Below, one piece after another: positions 12,236 to 22,753 of a stretch of DNA of 64,000 nt. The stretch lies in the NCBI RefSeq assembly GCF_023715535.1, contig NZ_JAMBOI010000004.1, positions 124,001 to 188,000 on the forward strand, given 5' to 3'. A program made the position numbers and the translations under genes. How positions within the stretch are numbered: position 1 is the first letter of the stretch; every line of letters starts with the position of its first letter. This stretch comes from Sporosarcina luteola. GTDB lineage: Bacteria > Bacillota > Bacilli > Bacillales_A > Planococcaceae. Below the pieces are notes generated by a model. That model had not been told where the DNA came from. It worked only from the letters and a program-made list of their open reading frames with translations, and ran no database searches.

Positions 12236-12270
12236 AAACCGGGAAATCCTTTTGGATCTCCCGGTTTTTG
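12236..12270 (+). terminator. Terminator after rpsU
   Basis: AAACCGGGA and TCTCCCGGTTT arms with an inner ATCC/GGAT stem and a T tail. The next promoter begins 13 bp downstream. Confidence 0.88.
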
Positions 12271-12282
12271 TACTTTTTAAAA

Positions 12283-12309
12283 TGAAACCTTTTAACAAGA
12301 CAATACGTA
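12283..12309 (+). promoter_or_regulatory. Probable sigma-W-type ECF promoter
   Basis: TGAAAC at 12283-12288 and CGTA at 12306-12309 are separated by 17 bp, matching the Bacillus sigma-W consensus TGAAAC-N16/17-CGTA. In B. subtilis the orthologous yqeZ-yqfA-yqfB operon is sigma-W dependent. A sigma-A-like TATAAT at 12317 lacks a good -35 and is less convincing. Confidence 0.75.
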
Positions 12310-12350
12310 AAGAAGGTATAATGGTTATAAAGAGAGAGGTGAATGAACGA

Positions 12351-13682
12351 ATGCGTAAAATGATTGGGAAGTTTCTCCTGTTCATTTTATTCTTATCAGC
12401 GGTTTCGATTCCTTTTGCTCAGTCAGATGCGGCTGCTGAAAAAGTCTATCACGTAAAAATTGACGCAGCTGTGGAGAAAGGTCTATATGCGTATTTGAAG
12501 AGATCCTTCACTGAAGCGGAAGAGGCGGGCGCTAAAGCTATCCTCTTGGAAATCGATACGCTAGGCGGACATACGGAAGCCGCGGGACAAATCGGGCAAC
12601 TCATGCAGGAAACTGATATGGATATCATCGCCTATGTCAATTACAGGGCAATTTCAGCAGGTGCGCTCATTGCGCTATATGCGAAAAAAATCTATATGTC
12701 TCCAAGCGGTGTGATGGGCGCCTCGCAAGTAATCAAAACATCAGGCAATGCAGCTGATGACAAAGCTCACAGCATGTGGGTGGCGGAAATGAAAAGTGCG
12801 GCGAAATCACATAATCGGGAAACGTTGTATGCTGAGGCAATGGCCGAACCTTCCATCCCTTTATCCAAATATCGGGCTGGAAAGGGTGAATTACTGACGC
12901 TTACCTCAGACGAAGCAGAAGAAGTCGGTTACAGCGATGGGACCGTTGCTTCTTTCCAGGAAGTTCTGAAGTTGAATGGTTTGGAAAATGCTGAAATCGT
13001 GAAGACTAATGTGACGTTTACCGAAGGCATCGCACGGTTTGTGACACATCCGATTGTCGTGCCAATTCTGTTGTCAATAGCGGGTCTGGGACTTGTGGTG
13101 GAGCTATATTCGCCAGGTTTCGGAGTTGCAGGCACAATGGCGCTCTCATCATTGCTACTGTTCTTTTTCGGACATCTCATTGCGGGGCTTGCCGGTTATG
13201 AAACGTTGATATTGTTCATTATCGGAATTGTGCTCATCATACTTGAATTTTTCTTGGCGGGTGGGATAGCCGGCCTCCTCGGGGCGGTCGCTATCGTTGT
13301 AAGTATCATTTTGGCGGGGGGCAATCCGATGTTCATGGCGTATTCCGTCATGATCGCTATTGCAGTGGCCGTCAGCGGGATGGTGATCATTATGAAGTTT
13401 TTCGGAAGAAAATTGCATTTGCTGAACAAAGTCGTCTTGATGGATTCGACAGACACGGAGAGCGGTTATGTGTCAAATATCAACCGGGTCGAATTGCTTG
13501 GAAAGAAGGCGATTACAATTACGCCTCTACGCCCTTCCGGGACAATTGATATGGAAGGTGAGCGGATTGATGTCGTTTCCCAAGGAAGCTACATCGACAG
13601 AGGGAAACATGTTATCATTGTGAAGGTTGAAGGATCCCGGATAGTCGTTCGGGAATTCGAAGAAAAGGGGGAAAATGAATAA
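12351..13682 (+). CDS. yqeZ: NfeD-family membrane-bound serine protease homologue (YqeZ)
   Basis: Long-form NfeD protein of about 443 residues. It has an N-terminal signal or anchor ([20 protein letters not shown]), a ClpP-class protease domain with the nucleophile region AISAGALIA and a candidate catalytic Lys in KYRAGKGE, four to five transmembrane helices near residues 225-360, and a C-terminal OB-fold NfeD domain. NfeD proteins pair with SPFH proteins, and floA follows directly with a TAATG one-base overlap. ATG 12351 after AGAGAGGTG is chosen over upstream in-frame codons inside the promoter. In Bacillus this operon contributes to membrane-stress and antibiotic resistance; the exact substrate here is unknown. 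Confidence 0.9.
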   Translation: MRKMIGKFLLFILFLSAVSIPFAQSDAAAEKVYHVKIDAAVEKGLYAYLKRSFTEAEEAGAKAILLEIDTLGGHTEAAGQIGQLMQETDMDIIAYVNYRAISAGALIALYAKKIYMSPSGVMGASQVIKTSGNAADDKAHSMWVAEMKSAAKSHNRETLYAEAMAEPSIPLSKYRAGKGELLTLTSDEAEEVGYSDGTVASFQEVLKLNGLENAEIVKTNVTFTEGIARFVTHPIVVPILLSIAGLGLVVELYSPGFGVAGTMALSSLLLFFFGHLIAGLAGYETLILFIIGIVLIILEFFLAGGIAGLLGAVAIVVSIILAGGNPMFMAYSVMIAIAVAVSGMVIIMKFFGRKLHLLNKVVLMDSTDTESGYVSNINRVELLGKKAITITPLRPSGTIDMEGERIDVVSQGSYIDRGKHVIIVKVEGSRIVVREFEEKGENE

Positions 13683-14701
13683 TGGAAGCACTTTTAGGTT
13701 TAGGCACTGGAAGTATGATTTTCACAGTTATACTCGTCATCGGAGCCATCATTATTTTGTCAGTATTTTTCACACTTGTTCCTGTAACACTCTGGATTTC
13801 CGCGTTGGCGGCAGGTGTACGTGTAAGTATTTTCACTTTGATCGGTATGCGTCTCCGCCGGGTAATCCCGAGCAGGGTCGTCAATCCGTTGATAAAGGCG
13901 CATAAAGCGGGATTGAGCGTTACAATCAACCAGCTTGAGAGCCACTATTTGGCTGGCGGTAACGTTGACCGCGTTGTAAATGCATTGATTGCCGCACATC
14001 GTGCGAATATCGAATTGTCATTCGAACGCGCAGCGGCGATTGACCTGGCGGGCCGTGACGTTCTTGAAGCGGTTCAAATGTCTGTAAACCCGAAAGTCAT
14101 TGAAACGCCATTCATCGCGGGTGTAGCGATGAACGGTATCGAAGTGAAGGCGAAGGCACGAATCACTGTTCGTGCAAACATCGATCGCCTTGTCGGTGGT
14201 GCAGGTGAAGAAACTGTAGTTGCTCGTGTCGGGGAAGGTATCGTTTCGACGATCGGTTCATCCATCGACCACGCTAAAGTATTGGAAAATCCGGATTTGA
14301 TTTCTCAAACGGTTTTGGCGAAAGGTCTTGACTCCGGTACGGCTTTCGAAATCTTGTCCATCGATATTGCGGACGTTGACATCGGTAAAAACATCGGTGC
14401 AGAGCTTCAAACTGAACAAGCGATGGCCGATAAGAACATTGCACAGGCGAAAGCGGAAGAACGCCGTGCGATGGCTGTAGCGAATGAACAGGAAATGAAA
14501 GCGAAAGTCCAAGAGATGCGTGCGAAAGTTGTCAGCGCGGAGGCGGAAGTTCCTCTTGCGATGGCCGAAGCACTCCGGACTGGCAATATTGGCATCATGG
14601 ATTATATGAACTACAAAAATATCCAAGCTGACACGGGAATGCGTGATTCCATCAGTAAAATTGGTGTGGATCAGCAGAAAACGGATACAACAAAAGATTG
14701 A
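13682..14701 (+). CDS. floA: Flotillin-like protein FloA
   Basis: SPFH-domain membrane scaffold of 339 residues (YqfA/FloA), which forms functional membrane microdomains. An N-terminal hydrophobic hairpin (residues about 8-40) anchors it, followed by the SPFH domain and an Ala/Glu/Lys-rich coiled coil ([25 protein letters not shown]). Its start overlaps the yqeZ stop by one base, so the two are translationally coupled. Length and sequence match Bacillus FloA closely. Confidence 0.96.
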   Translation: MEALLGLGTGSMIFTVILVIGAIIILSVFFTLVPVTLWISALAAGVRVSIFTLIGMRLRRVIPSRVVNPLIKAHKAGLSVTINQLESHYLAGGNVDRVVNALIAAHRANIELSFERAAAIDLAGRDVLEAVQMSVNPKVIETPFIAGVAMNGIEVKAKARITVRANIDRLVGGAGEETVVARVGEGIVSTIGSSIDHAKVLENPDLISQTVLAKGLDSGTAFEILSIDIADVDIGKNIGAELQTEQAMADKNIAQAKAEERRAMAVANEQEMKAKVQEMRAKVVSAEAEVPLAMAEALRTGNIGIMDYMNYKNIQADTGMRDSISKIGVDQQKTDTTKD

Positions 14702-14738
14702 CGTTTGAGCGGATAATTCCCGGAAAGGGGATGCACAG

Positions 14739-15233
14739 ATGGAATCGTTAATAATATTAGCCGTCATGGGACTCATCAGTATGCTCTTCAAAGGGAAAAA
14801 ATCTGGTGAGGCACCAAAGACACAAACGAAACCTCCTACCACGCAGACGGGTACTCCTGACCCTATGCGCAAGTTGAAAGAGATGACCCAGGAGATGTAC
14901 AAGGACATCCAACGAGAATTTCAAACCGAGATTGACGAGCCACCGAGCAGACAGTCGCCTGACCGAAAACCTGCCCAAACCGTTTCAATACCTCCTCTTC
15001 CGAAGGTAACTGAAAGAGGAGACAGGACGAGGGATATTCAGGTTCACACGGATAAAAGGCATGACAGGGAATCGAAACGGGAGCCGCATCGCGGGCGTTT
15101 ATCGGTCCATCAAGGCAGCTTGGTTTCAAAAGAGCCCGTCGAACATCACGAGATGATTCCGACAAGCGAACAAGACTTGATCAAGGGCATCATCTTCTCT
15201 GAAATTTTGGGGCCTCCCAAATCAAAACAATAA
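14739..15233 (+). CDS. Small membrane-anchored protein, third gene of the floA operon
   Basis: No firm family recognised. The 164-residue protein has one N-terminal hydrophobic helix (residues about 3-17, ESLIILAVMGLISMLF) followed by a polar, proline- and charge-rich region that is probably disordered, with a His/Arg-rich segment, and ends in a short helix (EQDLIKGIIFSEILGPPK). It sits where B. subtilis has yqfB in the yqeZ-yqfA-yqfB operon, so a positional counterpart is likely. The RBS is GGAAAGGGG. A terminator follows 8 bp after the stop. Confidence 0.75.
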   Translation: MESLIILAVMGLISMLFKGKKSGEAPKTQTKPPTTQTGTPDPMRKLKEMTQEMYKDIQREFQTEIDEPPSRQSPDRKPAQTVSIPPLPKVTERGDRTRDIQVHTDKRHDRESKREPHRGRLSVHQGSLVSKEPVEHHEMIPTSEQDLIKGIIFSEILGPPKSKQ

Positions 15234-15240
15234 TCATTGA

Positions 15241-15278
15241 CCCCCTATCCAAATCATAGGCTTGGATAGGGGGTTTTT
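15241..15278 (+). terminator. Terminator after floA operon; 3' arm holds the yqfC ribosome binding site
   Basis: CCCCCTATCC pairs with GGATAGGGGG and a TTTTT tail follows. The right arm AGGGGG lies eight bases before the yqfC TTG start and is its only visible Shine-Dalgarno sequence. Confidence 0.88.
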
Positions 15279-15281
15279 ATC

Positions 15282-15539
15282 TTGAAAAAATTATTTAAAA
15301 TGAACTCATCTGTTACGATTGAAGAATTTGTTTCAATCAGGATCACAGGCCCTTATTCCTTAGTGAAACTTGGACCTGATTATGCAGTGATCCGAAGTGG
15401 GGACCATGTCATCGAGGCGACGGGGGAGGATCTCATCGTCGAAACATTGTCGGAAGAGTTGGCGGTATTCTCTTTTGAGACGATAACAGCTGTGAATATC
15501 AAAGAAGTGAAAAATGGACAGGATTTCTATGATTCATAA
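15282..15539 (+). CDS. yqfC: Sporulation protein YqfC
   Basis: YabP/YqfC-family protein of 85 residues; the B. subtilis gene is transcribed in the mother cell under sigma-E. The family core is visible in the segments ITGPYSLVKLGPDYAVIRS and FETITAVNIKEV. The start is TTG, with its RBS in the preceding terminator stem. It overlaps yqfD, which is its usual partner, and the pair supports a spore-forming host. Confidence 0.9.
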   Translation: MKKLFKMNSSVTIEEFVSIRITGPYSLVKLGPDYAVIRSGDHVIEATGEDLIVETLSEELAVFSFETITAVNIKEVKNGQDFYDS

Positions 15540-16617
15540 ACGGTTTAGTGTCGTCCTCACTGGCAAAACGGATCCGGCCAGGTTCCTGTCTTTCCTTGTA
15601 GGCTCCGGTGTGAAAATGTCCGGAATTATGGAATCCGGAAAAGGAATCCGGTTTCGCACCGATAAAAGAGGGATTCAAGTCATAAGAAAACATAGGCGCC
15701 GTTTCAAAATGAAAGTGACTATCAAAACTGCAGATGAAGGTACTGTAGAGAAAAGGGTATTTACGTCCTTCCGTTTCCTTATTGCGTGCATCATTCCACT
15801 TATTGCATCCTTATTTCTGTGGAAAATCGAAATTGAAACCGACGTGCCTGAAATATCTGAACGGATCGGCAATAAATTGGAGGAGACTTCAATCACCTTA
15901 TTCCGGCCACTTCACTTGATTCCGGATGAAGGCGAAATACGAAGATCGCTCATGGTAGAGGATCCGTCACTCTCCTGGGTGCGATTTAAAAGGTCGGGAA
16001 GCACATTGACAATCATCCCGATGCTCTCCCCCAAATTGAATGACAGTATTGAAAAATCCGGCCCGCCTTCCGATCTAGTCGCACGCACCGGGGGTGTCAT
16101 TACAAATTTTAAATTGAGCAGGGGAGAAAGGGTCGCGCGTGTACATCAAACTGTTAAAAAAGGGGATTTATTGGCGACAGGCGTATTGGAGCAAGGAAAC
16201 ACGAGGACAGTTGTAGGGGCGGAAGGTTCGGTGTATGCTGATTTTTGGTTGGAATATTCATTTAAAATTCCTAAAACAGTTGATTACCATCTGCTTGGAG
16301 AGGAGAATGTGATTATACATTGGAGATCCCCATTTGTGTGGATGGATGGAAAAATGCCGAAGTTGCAATCGTTCATACAGACGGAAAGGTACCGGGAAGA
16401 CCGTCTTGAACAATTCGAATTGACAGAAGGCATGGAGCACGATGTCATCATTCCGTTGCTGAAATACAAAATCTTAACGGAAACCCAATCCGATCTTCTA
16501 ATAAAAGATGAAAACATTTTACACTTGACGTTTGGAAATGATACAGTTGAGGGGACAATATTATTTTTAATCAATGAGAATATAGCGATAAAAAGACCTT
16601 TATCCCAAGGAGACTGA
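15529..16617 (+). CDS. yqfD: Sporulation protein YqfD
   Basis: Putative stage IV sporulation protein of about 362 residues. It has a basic N-terminal cytoplasmic part, one transmembrane segment near residues 82-98 (FRFLIACIIPLIASLFLW), and a large extracytoplasmic domain with the family signature VARTGGVITNFKLSRGERVARVHQTVKKGDLL. ATG 15529, after AGGATTTCT, overlaps yqfC by 11 bases; ATG 15514 is an alternative without a clear RBS. In B. subtilis yqfC-yqfD belong to the sigma-E regulon. Confidence 0.92.
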   Translation: MIHKRFSVVLTGKTDPARFLSFLVGSGVKMSGIMESGKGIRFRTDKRGIQVIRKHRRRFKMKVTIKTADEGTVEKRVFTSFRFLIACIIPLIASLFLWKIEIETDVPEISERIGNKLEETSITLFRPLHLIPDEGEIRRSLMVEDPSLSWVRFKRSGSTLTIIPMLSPKLNDSIEKSGPPSDLVARTGGVITNFKLSRGERVARVHQTVKKGDLLATGVLEQGNTRTVVGAEGSVYADFWLEYSFKIPKTVDYHLLGEENVIIHWRSPFVWMDGKMPKLQSFIQTERYREDRLEQFELTEGMEHDVIIPLLKYKILTETQSDLLIKDENILHLTFGNDTVEGTILFLINENIAIKRPLSQGD

Positions 16618-16622
16618 AACTA

Positions 16623-17582
16623 TTGAGCGAACAACTGATACAACTTCATATCGAAGAGCCGAACGAGGCCGTAATGCTTCTAGGCATTTCCGACCAAAAT
16701 ATGAAATTGATTGAAGAGTCCATGAATATCTCCATCCTCACCCGCGGAGATACAATTTCACTAGCCGGGGAAGAACAGGATATCATTGCAGGGAAGTTTC
16801 TCCTTGAGCAATTATTGAAAGTGATCCGTAAAGGCATCAATATCAATTTACGTGATATTTCCACTGCAATTGAAATGGTGAAAAACGGAACGATTGAATA
16901 CTTCGCCGAGTTATACGACGAGGAGATAGCAAGGACTGCAAAAGGGAAGGCAATTCGTGCGAAAACGATTGGTCAGCGTGAATATATCCATGCCATCCGA
17001 AAGAATGACCTTGTTTTCTGCATTGGACCAGCAGGAACTGGGAAGACATACCTCGCAGTCGTTCTTGCTGTTCAGGCAATGAAGTCTGGATCGGTGAAAA
17101 GAATCATTTTAACGCGGCCTGCAGTCGAGGCTGGTGAAAGTCTTGGCTTCCTGCCAGGCGACCTGAAAGAGAAGGTTGACCCTTATTTGCGTCCGCTCTA
17201 TGACGCCCTGCACGACGTTCTAGGCGCAGAGCATACAGAACGGCTAATGGAGCGCGGAGTGATCGAGATCGCCCCTCTGGCGTATATGAGGGGCCGTACG
17301 CTCGATGATGCATTTGTCATCCTTGATGAAGCTCAGAATACAACGAAGGCTCAAATGAAAATGTTTTTGACACGTCTCGGATTCGGTTCCAAAATGGTGA
17401 TTACAGGCGACAAGACTCAAATCGATCTGCCGCGGGGTGTGGAATCAGGGTTGAACGCCTCTGAAGCGATTTTAAAAAATGTCTCTGAAATCCATTTTCA
17501 ATACTTGGAGCAAGGTGACGTCGTCAGACATCCTATTGTTGCGAAAATCATCGAAGCATATGAAAATGAGCAGTCATCCTAA
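16623..17582 (+). CDS. phoH: PhoH family ATPase
   Basis: Cytosolic P-loop ATPase of 319 residues. It has a KH-like N-terminal domain and a C-terminal ATPase with Walker A GPAGTGKTYL, Walker B VILDEAQN and the motif ITGDKTQIDLPRG. The PhoH/YbeZ family is linked to ribosome and RNA metabolism, and the nearby ybeY agrees with that. Start is TTG after AAGGAGACTGAAAC. The stop codon lies in the loop of the terminator hairpin that follows. Confidence 0.95.
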   Translation: MSEQLIQLHIEEPNEAVMLLGISDQNMKLIEESMNISILTRGDTISLAGEEQDIIAGKFLLEQLLKVIRKGININLRDISTAIEMVKNGTIEYFAELYDEEIARTAKGKAIRAKTIGQREYIHAIRKNDLVFCIGPAGTGKTYLAVVLAVQAMKSGSVKRIILTRPAVEAGESLGFLPGDLKEKVDPYLRPLYDALHDVLGAEHTERLMERGVIEIAPLAYMRGRTLDDAFVILDEAQNTTKAQMKMFLTRLGFGSKMVITGDKTQIDLPRGVESGLNASEAILKNVSEIHFQYLEQGDVVRHPIVAKIIEAYENEQSS

Positions 17583-17596
17583 AGTGACTGCTCTTT
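17568..17596 (+). terminator. Hairpin overlapping the phoH stop codon
   Basis: GAGCAGTCA pairs with TGACTGCTC; the loop holds the TAA stop, and a short TTTC tail follows. It is a weak or partial terminator before pgpH. Confidence 0.65.
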
Positions 17597-17647
17597 CATC
17601 ATTTAAAATAAGGATGATCAGATAAAGAGGGAAAGGGGGGATTGTTT

Positions 17648-19774
17648 ATGTTCACACTCATCATAAATCTTTTCAAATCACTGAAATTCAAATACTTAGC
17701 ATTGTTCGTCATTGGATTGGCAGCTATCGCATTATTTTCGCTGATGCATGGCAATGTAAAGCAGGAAACGTATGAGCTCCATGAATTCAAAATATCTCCG
17801 AAAACGATTCGATCATTGAAAACAGTCGAAGACACTGTAAAGACGGAGCAGGAAAAACGGAGAATCGAATCCGAAGTGACACCGTTTTATCAGTTCAGTG
17901 AGGATGTTGCGAAGAATAGGGCGGCCATTGCTATTAACTTATTTGATTTCATCATTGAGGAGAAACAGCAAAATACCCCCGACGTCGAAGATCCGGATAA
18001 AATAGTAAAGACACGTTCGGAGCAAATCAAGGAAATCAGGGAAAAGTTTTTGAAATTGGAGGAAGAGGAGCCGGGCTTGCGTCTGACGGATAATGCAATT
18101 GGGAGCCTGTTGTCAAGAGATATACCAGTCTTGCAGAAAATCCAGAGTGCTATTGCAAGTATCATAACTGAAGAGCTGTCTAAACCTGTACGGACAGGTG
18201 ATCTGTCCACAGTGCGATATGAAGTGGAAAGGAAGCTTCGATTATCAGAAGCGATTCCTCCTGCGGAACTGCAGACGCTAATTACGCTTGGCAGATCATT
18301 AGTCGTCGAAACGGAAACTATCAACAAAGGATTGACGGACAAAAGAATCGAAGAAGAAAAAAATGCGGTTGAGCCTACGAGGATTCTGCAAGGACAAGTC
18401 ATCGTGCGGGAAGGACAATTCATCGACTCCGAAATTTATAGACAGTTGGAATTGACCGGCCTATTGAAGAATCAGTCCTCCACCAAGCCTATGGCGGGTC
18501 TCATCCTGTATGTGGTTTTTATATCATCTATTGTTTTTATGCATTTTATTACATGGCAGGAAGACAACAACAAGAAAAAGAAGTCATTGTTGATCATCTA
18601 TTCTATCTTTTTCATTCTCGTAATCATGATGAAACTTATCAGTCTGATTGATAAAGAGTTCGATGTGCAGGTCGCTTTTTTATTTCCGACAGCACTTGCA
18701 CCCCTTCTAGCGAAACTGCTGACGAATGAAAGGCTTGCTTTCATGTTGACGATCATCACAGCATCGACGGCGGGTATCATGCTGCAGGAAGGTTTCGCTG
18801 CAATTATGCAGATGGAAGTCGCTCTGTATATTCTATTCAGCGCAATCATCAGTATATATGTCTTGGGGGATAATGGAAGAAGGTCGAATATCTTACGGAC
18901 AAGCCTCTTTGTGGCGGCTTCTAATATTCTGTTCATAGGTTTCTATTTGTTGATGACACAGTCTTCGTATGAGCTGTCCGAGTTGGTCTTTTACTTGATT
19001 GCCGCTTTAGCCTCGGGAATCATTTCAGGAGCCTTGACAATCGGGTTGATGCCCTTTTTCGAATCCGCTTTCGGGTTGCTTTCGGATATGAGACTTATTG
19101 AGTTATCTAATCCGAATCATCCGCTATTGAAAAAAGTGCTCACTGAAACACCAGGTACATACCACCATAGTGTTATGGTTGCGAATTTGGCTGATGCTGC
19201 TTGTGAATCGGTAGGGGCGGATGGATTGCTGGCGAGAGTAGGCAGTTATTATCATGATATCGGGAAGACGATCCGGCCGGGATTTTTCATCGAGAATCAA
19301 CATGGCACTGTGAACCCGCATGATGAATTGCAGCCGGAAAAAAGCCGTGATATCATTATTGCTCATGCCAATGATGGGGCTGACCTGCTAGCCAAGCATA
19401 AAATGCCTATTGAAATCGTCAATATTGCAAGACAACATCATGGAACAAGTTTTTTAAAGTTTTTCTTTGTAAAGGCAAAGGAAATGGGACAGGATGTGGT
19501 GGAGGATGATTTCCGATATCCCGGTCCAAAACCACAGACGAAAGAAATAGCTATCATTTCAATTGCGGATAGTGTTGAAGCTGCAGTGCGTTCATTAAAG
19601 GAGCCTACTCCGGAGAGAATCGCCAAATTGGTAAGGTCAATTATTACTTCCAAATTGAATGATGGGCAATTCGATGAATGCGATTTGTCGATGAAGGAAC
19701 TGAAAACGATTGAAAATGTCATCTGCGAAACGTTGAACGGCATTTTTCATAGCCGGATTGAGTATCCGGACTGA
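17648..19774 (+). CDS. pgpH: 7TM-HD family c-di-AMP phosphodiesterase PgpH
   Basis: Membrane phosphodiesterase (YqfF family) that hydrolyses cyclic di-AMP. About 708 residues: N-terminal transmembrane helix, extracellular 7TMR-HDED domain (residues about 45-280), seven transmembrane helices (about 285-480) and a C-terminal cytoplasmic HD domain. The HD residues are in TYHHSVMVANLADAA and SYYHDIGK, and further metal ligands lie in IIAHANDG and ARQHHGT. ATG 17648 after GGGAAAGGGGGG is preferred over the TTG six bases earlier. It precedes ybeY and dgkA as in Bacillus. Confidence 0.95.
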   Translation: MFTLIINLFKSLKFKYLALFVIGLAAIALFSLMHGNVKQETYELHEFKISPKTIRSLKTVEDTVKTEQEKRRIESEVTPFYQFSEDVAKNRAAIAINLFDFIIEEKQQNTPDVEDPDKIVKTRSEQIKEIREKFLKLEEEEPGLRLTDNAIGSLLSRDIPVLQKIQSAIASIITEELSKPVRTGDLSTVRYEVERKLRLSEAIPPAELQTLITLGRSLVVETETINKGLTDKRIEEEKNAVEPTRILQGQVIVREGQFIDSEIYRQLELTGLLKNQSSTKPMAGLILYVVFISSIVFMHFITWQEDNNKKKKSLLIIYSIFFILVIMMKLISLIDKEFDVQVAFLFPTALAPLLAKLLTNERLAFMLTIITASTAGIMLQEGFAAIMQMEVALYILFSAIISIYVLGDNGRRSNILRTSLFVAASNILFIGFYLLMTQSSYELSELVFYLIAALASGIISGALTIGLMPFFESAFGLLSDMRLIELSNPNHPLLKKVLTETPGTYHHSVMVANLADAACESVGADGLLARVGSYYHDIGKTIRPGFFIENQHGTVNPHDELQPEKSRDIIIAHANDGADLLAKHKMPIEIVNIARQHHGTSFLKFFFVKAKEMGQDVVEDDFRYPGPKPQTKEIAIISIADSVEAAVRSLKEPTPERIAKLVRSIITSKLNDGQFDECDLSMKELKTIENVICETLNGIFHSRIEYPD

Positions 19775-19793
19775 TCAGAAGGAAGGCGAAACA

Positions 19794-20264
19794 ATGCTGG
19801 ATATTTACTTTAATGATGAAACGGGAAAAGTTACCGATGACATTCCCCAACTTGTAGAAAAATTATTGAACCATGCTGCAGAGATGGAGGGGCTTTCTGA
19901 TCATCCTGAAGTGTCCGTCACTTTTATGACGGATGAAGAAATCAGGAAAATAAATGCCGAATATAGAGGCAAAGACAAAGCAACCGATGTAATTTCATTT
20001 GCACTAGAGGAGATGGCGGAAGGGGAAGTCGCAATTGTACAGGAAGAAGGCATGCCGGTCGTCCTTGGGGACATTCTCATTTCCATCGAGACAGCGGCCC
20101 GGCAATCCGCTGAATATGGTCATGATGAAAAGCGGGAAATCGGATTTCTGGCATTGCATGGATTCCTCCACCTTCTTGGATATGACCATATGACAGAGGA
20201 AGATGAAAAGAAGATGTTCGGAAGGCAAAAGGAGATCCTCGCTTCTTTCGGCCTTGAAAGGTAA
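19794..20264 (+). CDS. ybeY: Endoribonuclease YbeY
   Basis: Single-strand-specific zinc endoribonuclease of 156 residues needed for 16S rRNA 3'-end maturation and ribosome quality control. The three-His metal site is complete in HGFLHLLGYDH, and the RGKDKATDVISF motif is present. ATG 19794 after AAGGAAGGCG is preferred over an in-frame codon inside pgpH. It is followed by dgkA within eight bases. Confidence 0.97.
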   Translation: MLDIYFNDETGKVTDDIPQLVEKLLNHAAEMEGLSDHPEVSVTFMTDEEIRKINAEYRGKDKATDVISFALEEMAEGEVAIVQEEGMPVVLGDILISIETAARQSAEYGHDEKREIGFLALHGFLHLLGYDHMTEEDEKKMFGRQKEILASFGLER

Positions 20265-20271
20265 GGAAGGA

Positions 20272-20622
20272 ATGCATCTTTTCTTGAAGTCTTTTTATTA
20301 TGCATTCAAGGGGATCCGGCATGGCTTTTTGACTGAACGGAATTTCAGGTTCCATGTACTTGCAATTATCGTCGTAACTACAGCGGGTTTAGTAACAGGT
20401 CTATCTGCGATAGAATGGTGCATCATCTTCATTATGTTCGGTTGGGTCACCGCGTTGGAATTGATCAATACGGCGATTGAACGGACTATCGACCTGGTTA
20501 CGGAAGAGATTCATCCGCTTGCCGGACAGGCTAAGGATCTTGCGTCAGGAGCCGTTTTGATTTTCGCGTTTTTCTCCGCTATTATTGGTCTGATTATTTT
20601 CATTCCGAAATGGTTCTCATAA
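20272..20622 (+). CDS. dgkA: Diacylglycerol kinase-family undecaprenol kinase
   Basis: Small integral membrane lipid kinase of 116 residues with three transmembrane helices. The family motif is ELINTAIERTIDLVTEE, followed by AKDLASGAVL. In Gram-positive bacteria this family phosphorylates undecaprenol for cell-wall lipid recycling rather than diacylglycerol. ATG 20272 follows TAAGGAAGGA immediately after the ybeY stop; the longer frame extends into ybeY and is rejected. Confidence 0.92.
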   Translation: MHLFLKSFYYAFKGIRHGFLTERNFRFHVLAIIVVTTAGLVTGLSAIEWCIIFIMFGWVTALELINTAIERTIDLVTEEIHPLAGQAKDLASGAVLIFAFFSAIIGLIIFIPKWFS

Positions 20623-21952
<1,330 letters not shown>

Positions 21953-21967
21953 TGAGGAGTGATGTCC

Positions 21968-22753
21968 TTGCTGAATAAATGGGAAGGGATCATCCTCAAG
22001 AGCATTCCATACGGCGAAGCGAACAAAATTGTCACTCTCTATACACGCGAGGCGGGTAAAATGACTGCGATGGCACGGGGAGCAAAAAAACCTGCGAGTC
22101 GTTTAGCCGCCGTTACCCAGACGTTTACACACGGATATTATCTTCTAAGGACGGGGCGCGGAATGGGAACGCTGGAACAGGGCGAACCGATCGATTCGAT
22201 GAGGCATATCCGGGAAAACCTTGAAGCAACGGCCTATGCCAGTTACATAGTGGAACTCATCGACCGATTGACGGAAGATCGAGGTCAAGGGCCTAATGTA
22301 TTTGGGTTATTACATGAAGCCTTGCATGCTATTAACGAGCAATATGACCCCGAAGCGATTGCTTTATTTGTGGAGTGGAAGATGCTGCCTGTTGCGGGAG
22401 TCCATCCTGTGTTGCATCAATGCGCGAATTGCGGAGCGACCGAAGGGGAATTCGCTTTCTCATTTCAGGAGATCGGATTCCTTTGTCATCGATGCTTCCA
22501 AATTGACCCTTATCTTGTCAGAATTACGCCGACGCAGCTAAGGCTGATACGTACATTTTTCACAGTTCCGATCCAGCAAGTCGGTTCATTGGATCTGAAA
22601 AAGCCGACAAAACAATTCATGAAAAAAATTGTTCGAACGGTTTACGACGAACAAGTGGGGGTTCGCTTGAAGTCCCGGTCCTTCCTGGATCAGTTGGAGC
22701 GTACCCCAGAATTATTGCCGCAAATAGAAAAACCGGAAGAGAAAGGCGAATGA
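21968..22753 (+). CDS. recO: DNA repair protein RecO
   Basis: Recombination mediator that works with RecR and RecF to load RecA at gaps. About 261 residues: N-terminal OB fold (KWEGIILKSIPYGEANKIVTLYT), helical core, and a zinc site of four cysteines (CANCG and CHRC). TTG 21968 gives the family N-terminus (MLNKWEGI) with GAGGAG at good spacing; GTG 21959 and ATG 21962 are alternatives. The stop codon lies inside a convergent terminator shared with glyQS. Confidence 0.95.
   Translation: MLNKWEGIILKSIPYGEANKIVTLYTREAGKMTAMARGAKKPASRLAAVTQTFTHGYYLLRTGRGMGTLEQGEPIDSMRHIRENLEATAYASYIVELIDRLTEDRGQGPNVFGLLHEALHAINEQYDPEAIALFVEWKMLPVAGVHPVLHQCANCGATEGEFAFSFQEIGFLCHRCFQIDPYLVRITPTQLRLIRTFFTVPIQQVGSLDLKKPTKQFMKKIVRTVYDEQVGVRLKSRSFLDQLERTPELLPQIEKPEEKGE

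Noticed and set aside
12311..12330. TATAAT near 12317 as the main promoter of yqeZ
   Set aside because: It has no proper -35, whereas the sigma-W match at 12283-12309 is close to consensus and fits the known regulon.
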